Assembly (NCBI GenBank): GCA_001510575.1
Contig: LNGK01000001.1
Coordinates: forward strand, 186,001-250,000
Reading direction: 5' to 3'
DNA length: 64,000 nt
Source of the DNA: Knoxdaviesia capensis
Taxonomy: Eukaryota > Ascomycota > Sordariomycetes > Microascales > Gondwanamycetaceae
The notes under the pieces were generated by a model that saw only the letters and a list, made by a program, of their open reading frames with translations, was not told the origin of the DNA and did not search any database. Shown here piece by piece: positions 48,023 to 57,085 of this stretch (position 1 is its first letter; each line of letters opens with the position of its first letter). Position numbers and translations under genes: made by a program.

Positions 48023-48660
48023 CTTTAAAAAGATTAGTTGTTCACCCAAGCTAGCGGCAGAGCAGAGCAGCAGACATAAGCCCAGATGAAAATAAAATGC
48101 CTGCAGCCAGCTCGCAAGCGAAGCTGTGTTTGTCCCAAGAGGGCAAAACGCCGGAGACAACACGCTCGAGCCCGCCGGGTTTACCGCATGAGCCACCAGC
48201 TCTGCGCTGTGTCACAAAGCCCAGCACGAGAGGGGGCAGATGGGGAGGGGGAGAGGGGAACAGCGGAATGGCCGAGGGCGCCAGGTCTCTCTGTATGACT
48301 GAAAGTCGACTGGAAAGTCTGAAAAAAGCCGGACAAAGGTACTGAAGCTATGCCGAATAGGACTAAGGCTCCGGCCTAAAATATGCACCTCAACTCCCGG
48401 GTGGTGGTCTGGGAACTGGGGGGGATGTGTTCCCACTAATGCACAGAGCTCTGGGCATGGGGGGATGGATGCAGTACGTACAGAAAAACCAATAAACATC
48501 TGGATGGCCAGTTGAACTCAGGCATGCAACGAACGAGCACTGGAGAAGAACAGAACCGTTTCCTGCCTGGTCGGTATTGAGTCGGCCGCATGGTGGAATC
48601 TTGGATAAGCAAGCGTAGCAGCATAAGAGCACGAAAATAGTATCATAATGTACTGTATGC

Positions 48661-48669
48661 ATCTGATAA
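48661..48669 (+). promoter_or_regulatory. Iron-GATA (SreA-type) site 4
   Basis: Exact ATCTGATAA followed by C. It is about 2.9 kb upstream of the MFS transporter start. Confidence 0.55.
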
Positions 48670-49007
48670 CAGCAGGGTGGGAAGCCCAAATCAAGATTTG
48701 CGTTTCTGCTTACCCTTAAGTAAGAAGATACGCGGAATCCAGGGTGGTGAGAAAAAGAAATCCCCCTAAAAACCACGAAGAAAAAAGAGTATCGTGAGCT
48801 TTCAGTTCCTTTGCGATGAGTTGTGGTCATCCGATATTCACTTAACCGGAAACTTTCATTCCCGTTTAATTGCATGACTGAAGGCATATGCACCTAACGA
48901 GTTCTTGCCCTCTTTCCCTTCCTCCGTAAGTGAGGAGTTCCGCATCGCAACTTCCCGAGTTGCTGTGTCCTGTATCTTCCTCCAACTGTGCGAGTACATA
49001 TGGACCG

Positions 49008-49016
49008 ATCAGATAA
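49008..49016 (+). promoter_or_regulatory. Iron-GATA (SreA-type) site 5
   Basis: Exact ATCAGATAA, preceded by G. Two inverted CCAAT boxes follow about 180 and 205 bases downstream. Confidence 0.6.
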
Positions 49017-49188
49017 ACTCTTCGTCTCCGCCACCGGTTTTTTTTTTCTTCCCCTTCCTAGGGCTTTTTGCACTTTTGGGTCCAGCTTTCCTTGCACTTG
49101 TGGTGCGTGCGTTTTTTTTATTTTTATTTTTATTTTTTGTTTTATTCTTATTTTCTTCGCCCTTCGGAGAATCCGATCAGCGCCTACT

Positions 49189-49218
49189 ATTGGCCCGTCC
49201 GATTTTAGCGTCGATTGG
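49189..49218 (-). promoter_or_regulatory. Pair of inverted CCAAT boxes
   Basis: ATTGG at 49189-49193 and at 49214-49218, 25 bases apart, each followed by GCC or GGCC. The CCAAT-binding complex recruits HapX at iron-starvation genes in aspergilli. Both lie between iron-GATA sites 5 and 6. Confidence 0.4.
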
Positions 49219-49298
49219 GCCAGACAAAAAAGGCCGAAGATGGACTTTTAGCGACCGATTTAGCTTCTGGGCGGGTTGTTTGGGACGAGGGGTAGTAC

Positions 49299-49311
49299 TA
49301 GGGTTAGGGTT
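49299..49311 (+). repeat. Interstitial telomere-like motif
   Basis: TAGGGTTAGGGTT gives two TTAGGG-type units and ends three bases before iron-GATA site 6. Confidence 0.65.
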
Positions 49312-49313
49312 GG

Positions 49314-49322
49314 TTATCAGAT
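49314..49322 (-). promoter_or_regulatory. Iron-GATA (SreA-type) site 6
   Basis: Exact TTATCAGAT, the reverse of ATCTGATAA. It lies directly next to the telomere-like motif. Confidence 0.6.
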
Positions 49323-50207
49323 TTCAATTTTTAGGTCTTGTCGACGTGAGCATGTTTGATTGATCGCAGACTTTTGGGTGAGGGGGCGGTGAGAAGAGGA
49401 GTCTCTGAGATCTCATGATCTCTCTTTTTGAAGCTTCACACTACTGCTGTGGTAGTGTCGCGGCGTGCGAGGGAGCTTTCGGTGAGAGGTTTGGGAATAT
49501 GAGGAGCTGGTTTCTCATACGTTGTGGCGGTGGAGGGGACGGTAACTAGTAAGATGTCTTCAGAGTGCTGGGAATAGGGGAGATGTGGTGGTACTGCAGG
49601 TTGCGTCCACTTCAAGGCAAGTCGTGCTGCAGAAAGGGAGGCTCTCACACCAGAGATAACAGCAGCACACAACCAACAGTCCTCCAGATAGCAACTCTTC
49701 CCCCACCCGGACGTGTGTTTGTATGTGGTATGCCGAGCCGGGCCTGCAAGGCGCAACTATCGATTCTCTCTCTCTATCTCTCTCTCCCTCTCTCTATCGT
49801 CTCTCTTCACCACTGCCGCCACATCCAGATAATCGCCTAGCGAAGTATTTCCGCGGCCTCGAGAAGCTTGACCCAAAGCACCAGTGATCTCGTCAGGACT
49901 GCATTTCGTCTACTTTTCGTACTATAGCATTTGTGTACTTTCGATATTTGGGATCTACCTGTCCTTTTCACTCACCTGGCCCTCTGCAACCGGACATCTG
50001 TGTGGCGACTTCTTTTACTAGTATTGAGGGGAGAACAAGTTGCTGCTGGCTCTTGAGCCGTGTATTTCCAAAAGGCTATCATTCCATATGCACGACCAGA
50101 AACCATGGACACAATGCACAGAAATCTGCTGTCCCAGGTAATCACCGCCTAATTACGCCGGGATGGGTCCACCGATGTTGCATCATCCCCACTGAAATGG
50201 GATCCGC

Positions 50208-50216
50208 ATCTGATAA
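50208..50216 (+). promoter_or_regulatory. Iron-GATA (SreA-type) site 7
   Basis: Exact ATCTGATAA, 1.36 kb upstream of the MFS transporter start. Confidence 0.6.
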
Positions 50217-50956
50217 TGGGAAATTCACGAAGATACCTGGGTCCATATGCACACATGCCCTTGATGGAACCCTTTTGCTTTGCTTTGATTTGATTTTATT
50301 CTTTTTTCTATTCTGTATTCAAATGTTCCCTCTTAGACCTGGGCTGATTTGCTCCCATCCATCTCACATCAGTCTCCGGCAACCGGAGGGCGGCCATGAC
50401 TGAATGATGCAGCCATCCCTCATCCCAGGAGTTGGAAAAAAGCAAAAAAAAAAAGAAAACAAAAAAAACTAGTATCAGATGTATTTATTTCCTAATACCC
50501 AACGAGTTCCCATAGAAAAAGAGTCACCCTGAAATTTCAAGTCGTGTTGGGGAAAAACCTTGCTCACTCTTTCTATCTTTCCGTTCTCTCTCGAGTTTGT
50601 TGACACTTCCTCGTAGTAGTCTATGCGTCGATGTTCTGGGCTTAAGCTCTACCATCGACGAACCGATAGGGAACGGCAGCTTTTCAGTTTTCGCAATCCT
50701 TTGGCGTAGAATAAGATTGATTGAAACATTCAGTTCCAAGGAATTTCCTCGAAAATCCTTCTTGAAAATTCTGCTCTCCCTCCCCGGAAATGCATCAACA
50801 AAACTCCTTGTCAAATTCCATGCCAGGATAAAAGAGAAAGGAATATTGCCTCCCCCCCTCGGCCTTATCCCACGGCCACTTAATTGCTTCTGCATCTGTC
50901 CACTGCTAGTCGAGCCCTCCGTTAATGCTGGCTGGTTCCTAGAGCTCTCCTTAAAG

Positions 50957-50965
50957 TTATCTGAT
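50957..50965 (-). promoter_or_regulatory. Iron-GATA (SreA-type) site 8
   Basis: Exact TTATCTGAT within TTAAAGTTATCTGATCCG (50951-50968), the reverse of the extended element found at site 3. It is 610 bases upstream of the MFS transporter start, the best-placed site for that gene. Confidence 0.65.
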
Positions 50966-51575
50966 CCGACCTTTGCCGCTCTGCCTTTCGTACTCGCTGG
51001 TGTTTCGCTGGCCCCGGCGCGGCTTACTGTTAATCGCATGTAGTCTAGAGCGCGGGGACAGGCGCCTCGTCCCTCCCTCTCTGGCCGCGCCCCCCCTCTT
51101 CTGGAAGCTGGTGGCATAACCTGATAGAGGCGTGCTTGACCTTGAAGATCCAGTGCGATGGGACGCAAATGGCCCACGCGCTGCAAGATGAATTAACAGC
51201 ACCATGTAGGTAGTGGTTGCATCCCCCCTCACCGTCCCAGAAACCAGACTCGGGTGGCGTCTTTTTCATCCAATGCTACATACAACATCCTCCAGTATAT
51301 AGATTGACTGTGCCCCCGGGCCCGTTCTCCTGCATTCTTCGCTTTTTCCTTCCCTTCCCTCTGCATCGACTCAGATCAGTTGTCTCTCCTCCCCCCCCCC
51401 TTCCCCTCCGCGAGACAAGTCGCCGCATCCGCATCAGTTGTGCTACCTGCTCCTGTCTCTGACCCTCTGAGACATAAGTGCTACCCAACCCTTTCACAAC
51501 TTCTTCCCCTCTCCTTCCCGCCCTCACTCCCCCTCCCTTCAACCCCGTTCACAGTTGAGCCCCCAACCACCCACA

Positions 51576-53425
51576 ATGTCTGCCGAGAAGTCGACGTTCG
51601 TTGTGGCCGATGAGGCCCTCAGCGCCGACCAGACCGTCAACGTCGACGGCCCGGTGACCGTCACGCTCGGCGACGAGAAGCTCACCAAGGCGCTCGACGA
51701 CCAGTCGATCTCGGAGAACGCGCAGGATGGAGTCAAGGAGATCGAGGCGCTGACGTCGGTGTGGTCCAAGAAGACGCTGATCATCGCGTACGTGATGATC
51801 TGGATCATCTACTTCTTCGACACTCTGCAGCAGAGCACCAGCAACAACCTGCTGCCGTTCATCACCTCCGAGTTCAACTCGCACTCGCTGACCGCCACCA
51901 CCGGCGTGCTCAGCTCGCTCATCGGCGGCCTGTGGAAGCTGACCCTCGCCAAGGTGCTCGACGTGTGGGGCCGCCCGCAGGGCTACCTCATCTCCATCAT
52001 CATCCTCACCATCGGCCTCATCCTCACCTGCGCCTGCCAGAGCGTCGAGATGTACGCCGCCGCCCAGGTCTTCTACTGGGTCGGCTACAACGGCCTGACC
52101 TACTCGCTCGACATCTTCATCGCCGACACCTCGTCGCTGCGCAACCGGTCGCTCATGTTCGCCTATGCCACCTCGCCCTACCTCATCACCACCTGGATTG
52201 GCAGCCCGCTCGCCAAGGCCTTCCTCAACGGCCCCGGCTTCCGCTGGGGCTTCGGAGTCTTCACCATCCTGACCCCCTTCTTCACCCTGCCGCTGTTCGG
52301 CCTCTTCTGGTTCAACCGCAGCAAGGCCAAGAAGGCCGGCCTCATCAAGCCGCGCAACTCGGGCCGCACCACCCTGCAGTCCATCCACTACTACCTGGTC
52401 CAGTTCGACGTCGTCGGCCTGATGATGATCACCATCGGCCTGGCCCTGTTCCTGCTGCCGTTCAACATTGTCAACCAGCAGGCCGATGGCTGGAAGACCC
52501 CCTTTATCCTGGCCATGCTTGTGCTCGGTGTGCTGTTCATCGTCGGCTTCGGTATCTGGGAGGCCTACCTTGCCCCTGTCAAGTACCTGCCGTATGAGCT
52601 GTTCTTCGACCGCACTATTGTCGGCGCGTACATCCTGGCTGGTATCCTGTTCGTCAGCTTCTACATCTGGAACGCGTACTTCTACTCGTTCCTGATGGTC
52701 GTCATCGGTCTCGATGTCATCAAGGCTGGATATGTCAGCAACACTTATACCATGGGTTCGTGCCTGTTCGCCGTCGTGACCGGATACTTGATCCGCCGCA
52801 CCGGCCGCTTCAAGTGGCTCGCTCTGTACTGGGGTGTCCCGATGACTCTGCTCGGTGTCGGTCTGATGATCCACTTCCGCCAGCCCGATACCAACGTCGG
52901 CTACATTGTCATGTGCCAGCTGTTCATTGCCCTTGCCGGAGGCACCCTGGTTATCTGCGAGCAGATGGCCGCCATGGCCGCTGTTTCCCACCAGCACGTT
53001 GCCGTCGTCATTGCCGTTGAGGCCATGGTTGCTTCGGTCGGTGGTGCCATTGGTCTGACCATGGCCTCGGCCATCTGGCAGGGAGTGTTCCCCAACAGAC
53101 TCGCCAAGTACCTGCCCGAAGACGCCATCGACAACCTGCCCAACATTGTCGGCAGCATCACCGAGCAGCTTGCGTACCCCATGGGAACTCCTGCCCGTGA
53201 TGCCATCAACCGTGCTTACGGAGAGTAAGTACTAGTCCCTGTCATTGTCATTAAGATCTCACCGTATAAACGCAGACTTGCTAACAAGCCTTTCTCTCCC
53301 ACAGTGCCCAGCGTATCATGCTCATCGCCTCCAGCGTCATTCTCGTCGGTGCCATCGCCGCCGTGGGCGTGTGGCGTGACCTGAACGTCAAGAACTACAA
53401 GCAGACCAAGGGTCGTGTCGTTTAA
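51576..53425 (+). CDS. MFS siderophore-iron transporter (MirB/Sit1 family)
   Basis: Exons 51576-53224 and 53305-53425 encode 589 aa; the intron has GTAAGT, a TGCTAAC branch and CACAG. The protein is a plasma-membrane major facilitator of the fungal siderophore transporter family, which takes up ferri-siderophores by proton symport. After a hydrophilic tail of about 60 residues, membrane segments begin with LIIAYVMIWIIYFFDTLQQST. Family hallmarks are the loop KVLDVWGRPQGYL, VFYWVGYNGLTYSLDIFIADTSSLRNRS and the terminal RIMLIASSVILVGAIAAVGVW before a short basic end. About 14 segments are expected, matching the family length of near 600 aa. Which siderophore it carries cannot be read from the sequence. 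The start is ATG in CCCACAATGTCT. It lies between sidI and the SidF-type gene on the same strand, with the best site (8) 610 bases upstream. Confidence 0.92.
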
Positions 53426-54423
53426 ATGGCGTCCGTCCTTTGTGCTTGTCAAGATATAGTTCGGTTTGCAAAAAAACGGCGAGATTGTTCGACATCTCGC
53501 GATCTTCTTCTTTGGGATCGTTCATGCTGAAATGTTTGGTGTTACCGGGCCCGCGATTAATACTCTAGTTTAATAATTTGTTTCTGATCTATGGGAAAAA
53601 GAAAAAACAAAGATGAAGGCTGGAAGCAAGAGCAGTTGATGATGGCAGAGATACCAAATGTGTTTTCAGTTTCTGGGGGTTCGATTTTGCTTTAAATCCA
53701 AAACAAACAACTCGCTCTTCATACTTCTGCTGGCGGCCGTGAAGGTTCTGCGTAATGTTTGTGTGAGAAGCTATCGCGATCTCTTCTGCCGAATCATTTC
53801 TGAGTCTCAGCTAGGTCAAAGCCCTAAAAGACTTACATAACCTCGAGGAGATGTGGAATCATGGCGGTTGTCGAACCTCCGATACGGGCAGGCGCGAATA
53901 ACTGGAGGCTGATGTGTGCATACTGGCGAGGAAGTCACGACAGAGTTGCGCTCTTGCTGCCCACAAAAGTGTAATTGCACATGTATTACTAAGACCTGTG
54001 TTGAAAATGAGGACATGTGGACTTCCTTCGTCTCGATCCTGTCTCTGAGGTTTTCTTCCTCTGCATATCTTCTTCCCCTCGCGGTCTTGATCTCCTCGAT
54101 GTATCACACCTACTACTGCTACTGTGAGAGAATCTAGGTACAAATTAGGTGAAAATTCTGCCTTCTCCTTGCCAGGTCCATCACAGGTGGATCTTGTCCA
54201 TTACGAAATATTCGCCATTATATTCCCCTGCCATGCAATGGTACGGAGGATTCGACGATGAAGAAATGGGGTGAGGGCGGGGCGGAAGGGGGTGCAGACA
54301 AGGAACACTGGCTCGGTTCGGTAATTATGCGGATGTCCACGGGACTTTGGCCTGCAGCTTCAGCAAATTCTTCACTCGAACGAGAGCTTGGATGTGGAAG
54401 TGAAAATGCACGAAAAAAAAACG

Positions 54424-54432
54424 ATCTGATAA
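54424..54432 (+). promoter_or_regulatory. Iron-GATA (SreA-type) site 9
   Basis: Exact ATCTGATAA, preceded by G and followed by C. It is 1.0 kb upstream of the SidF-type gene. Confidence 0.6.
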
Positions 54433-55225
54433 CGCCTCACTCCCCCAGCAATATTTAGTTGACTTCGGCGACCGAAAGCTAAGCCGAACTTGGAATTGGC
54501 TTTTGCTCCAGCTTTGTGCAGGCCGACGCCGGCGCTTTACCAGGCTAGACCGCCAGCAGTTCTGCACACGCCCGTGGGTCGTCCAGGGATCTCCTTGGTT
54601 GCGGGGGGGGGCCCACTCGCCAGGATTGATTCACACACGCCCCGTGGACAACTCGTTTCTCTCGAATTGCCCGTGCGTGCTTTGGGGCTTGACGAATGGA
54701 GGGGTGATGTCGATGCTACCACGACGGTACTTTCAGGATTCGTGCTTCTCAGGGTCAATGAGGATGCTAGGGCATGCTAACACTGGCCAGCCACTGAAAT
54801 CCGGTGAGGACCATGCAGGTTCTGATCCCACGGTCGACGAACAAATTTTCACCTACGGCACGGCACCCCCTTTGTATTACGAGATGATGGTGAGAAAACT
54901 GATGGTTGCTCTGCTTCGCTCACCAGGGTGCCCTGGGACGCGATGGGCAGAGAGTGAAACGTTTGGCTCGTCCGAAGAAGTCATCCTAGGCCAAAGTATC
55001 CTGAGGTATGACGCCCCCAACCGTACTGACCGACAGTGAGCGAATATCGAGAGGAGGGAGGGACCGGAGAGATCAGAGGAAAGTGCAGCTACTGGAAGAC
55101 TCGGCTATTGTGCAGCGTGCGCGCATGTGCTCGAGGCAGGGCGTGTCTCTTATGCCGATAAAGGTAGGAAGTGGGCTGGAGTAGTCTGTAACCCAATTGC
55201 AGCGTGTAAGAGGAGGCAGTTTTCG

Positions 55226-55234
55226 TTATCTGAT
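55226..55234 (-). promoter_or_regulatory. Iron-GATA (SreA-type) site 10
   Basis: Exact TTATCTGAT, 200 bases upstream of the SidF-type ATG. This is the closest of all sites to a start codon. Confidence 0.7.
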
Positions 55235-55433
55235 CTGAGTTTATCCTGTGAAAGTGAGATTTTTCTCTTTCACCCTTCTCTTTTTTTCCCACCATTTTCA
55301 GCGAGCACGGCATTGAAACTCTCGTCGCATTTGCTCTTCACACAAGATCCGATTGCCACATTGACTCATTTGCTTCCATCATTGCCCATACAGTAACTTC
55401 TGCATTTGCGACTCTTAAGAACCTCTTTTCGCC

Positions 55434-56804
55434 ATGATTGCCTCCCGCGAACTCTCATCCGGATCTACGGACAAGACAGTCCTCAAGCTTCCGCACCCTT
55501 ATCTCACCGAGTACATCCTCAACCGCAGCGGCGATAACCAGTACAAGCTGCTGCTTAACCCGTCGCAACCGGCCAACTCCATCTCCCCCCCAATTGCTCT
55601 TCACGACAGCTCCATCTCCATCGTTGAGCAAGCTCCTCTGACATCCAGCGAGCTCCCGCCCGCGTCAAACAACAGCTCCTGGGCCCGCGCACGCCGGTCG
55701 CGCAGCTATCGGCTGTTCTGGAGTGGAAGTGCCACCACTCCGTCCGTTGGCCAGGCGTGGCTCTTTGTATATCTGCTGTTCTCTTTGCGGCCGGGCGATG
55801 AGGTTCTCAGATTCGGCCTCGAGGGGCCGGGGGCAGACATTCTCAGCCAGCAGCTGAAGGATGTGCTGTTGGCTGTCGACCACCCGCTCCGACCGGGCGA
55901 GACGACTGTCCACGCCGAGGACATTTCTGGCGCCAACCTGGTTCTTCTGCGCGCAACGTTCTGGCAAGGCGCTGGAAGCCCCTTTGGCCCCCGGTCGGCC
56001 TGGGTTCCCGATAATTCCTCCGCGGCCCTCAACAGTGCTTCGGCGTCTCTGGCGTCGTTCCCTCTGGCGCCCCTAATCCACACCATGACCGTAGCGCCAG
56101 TCGGAGACCCATTGAATCCTTCCCGGTTCCAGCAGGCCTGGCACCCTGTGCGTCCCGCCAAGCCCGCGCCCGGAGCGGTGATCTACAGCCGGTGGATTCC
56201 GCATCTTGCCGAAACCTTCTCGATGGTCTCGATCGACGTTGATAATGAGGAACACCTGCGTCTGTTCCACGAGTGGCAGAACGACCCGCGCGTGTCGCAG
56301 GGCTGGAACGAGACTGGAACCCTCGAGGAGCACCGCGCCTACCTGCAGCGCATCGCCGCCGACCCGCACCAGTACGCCGTGCTGGCGCGGTGGGACGACA
56401 CGGCGTTTGCGTACTTTGAGCTGTACTGGGCCAAGGAAGATCGGCTGGGCGCGTACTACGATGCAGGCGACTTCGACCGTGGCCGCCACTCGCTGGTGGG
56501 CGACGTGCGGTTCCGCGGCCCGCACCGTGTTGGTGCGTGGTGGAGCAGCCTGATGCACTTCCTGTTCCTGGACGATGCGCGCACGATGTTTGTGGTGGGC
56601 GAGCCGAAGGAGACGAACGCGACGGTGGTGGCGTACGACTTTATGCACGGCTTCGGGCTCGACAAGTTTGTGGACCTGCCGCATAAGCGCAGCGCGTTTG
56701 TGCGGTGCTCGCGCGAGCGTTTCTTCCAGCTGTGCCCGCTGGGTGATGCGGAGAGCGAGAAGGTTATTGGCGGAATGAGAATTGGGCTGGTGCCGAAGCT
56801 GTAA
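55434..56804 (+). CDS. sidF: SidF-type N5-hydroxyornithine acyltransferase
   Basis: A single exon encodes 456 aa, close to aspergillus SidF (about 460 aa). The enzyme would transfer an anhydromevalonyl group from CoA to N5-hydroxyornithine, giving the hydroxamate monomer for the NRPS. An N-terminal half (HPYLTEYILN near residue 21) is followed by an IucB/RhbD-type GNAT domain from about 260 to 440: LFHEWQNDPRVSQGW, FAYFELYWAKEDRLGAYYDAGDFDRG, GDVRFRGPHRVGAWWSSLMHFLFLD and VVGEPKETNATVVAYDFMHGFGLDK. The last three residues are PKL, a plausible PTS1, in line with the peroxisomal SidF of A. nidulans. The acetyl-transferring paralogue SidL is the main alternative; the adjoining SidI-type gene and NRPS favour SidF. 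It converges with the oxidoreductase gene, 281 bases apart. Confidence 0.88.
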   Translation: MIASRELSSGSTDKTVLKLPHPYLTEYILNRSGDNQYKLLLNPSQPANSISPPIALHDSSISIVEQAPLTSSELPPASNNSSWARARRSRSYRLFWSGSATTPSVGQAWLFVYLLFSLRPGDEVLRFGLEGPGADILSQQLKDVLLAVDHPLRPGETTVHAEDISGANLVLLRATFWQGAGSPFGPRSAWVPDNSSAALNSASASLASFPLAPLIHTMTVAPVGDPLNPSRFQQAWHPVRPAKPAPGAVIYSRWIPHLAETFSMVSIDVDNEEHLRLFHEWQNDPRVSQGWNETGTLEEHRAYLQRIAADPHQYAVLARWDDTAFAYFELYWAKEDRLGAYYDAGDFDRGRHSLVGDVRFRGPHRVGAWWSSLMHFLFLDDARTMFVVGEPKETNATVVAYDFMHGFGLDKFVDLPHKRSAFVRCSRERFFQLCPLGDAESEKVIGGMRIGLVPKL

Positions 56805-57085
56805 GCGGGTGATGTGGTTGTTTTGTACTACCTGTGGTTTTGACGCTTTTGCTGTGGTTATGTTTTTGAAGTTTGAGTTTTGGGTGGTCACGTAGGATGT
56901 TCATGTTTTGTGTTAGTTGAAGCAATGCGGATATCAAACTTTGTTAATGCTGCTGCGATCTGGCAATGGACCATTGAAAAAAGAAAACCATGCATATGAA
57001 CGCCTAGAAGTGACCTTGACAAAAGGAAAGAAATCTAAAACCCAAGATGCCCAAACTGCTCCGCCCGCCTTCCGGATTAACAACA

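Larger units (their letters stand above)
44954..51575. other. 6.6 kb spacer between sidI and the MFS transporter
   Basis: No supported gene. From 48.0 to 51.0 kb it carries six exact iron-GATA sites, two inverted CCAAT boxes (49189, 49214) and a telomere-like motif (49299). One 220-codon minus-strand frame without a good ATG (50524-51186) is discussed separately. The last 300 bases before 51576 are very C/T-rich, including a 10-base C run at 51391. Confidence 0.5.
53426..55433. other. Spacer: promoter region of the SidF-type gene
   Basis: This 2.0 kb region has no supported gene. It has two exact iron-GATA sites (54424, 55226). Confidence 0.5.

Noticed and set aside
51549..52997. 482-codon minus-strand frame over the MFS gene
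   Set aside because: Antisense shadow with Gly/Asp/Gln/Val bias; the plus strand encodes the transporter.
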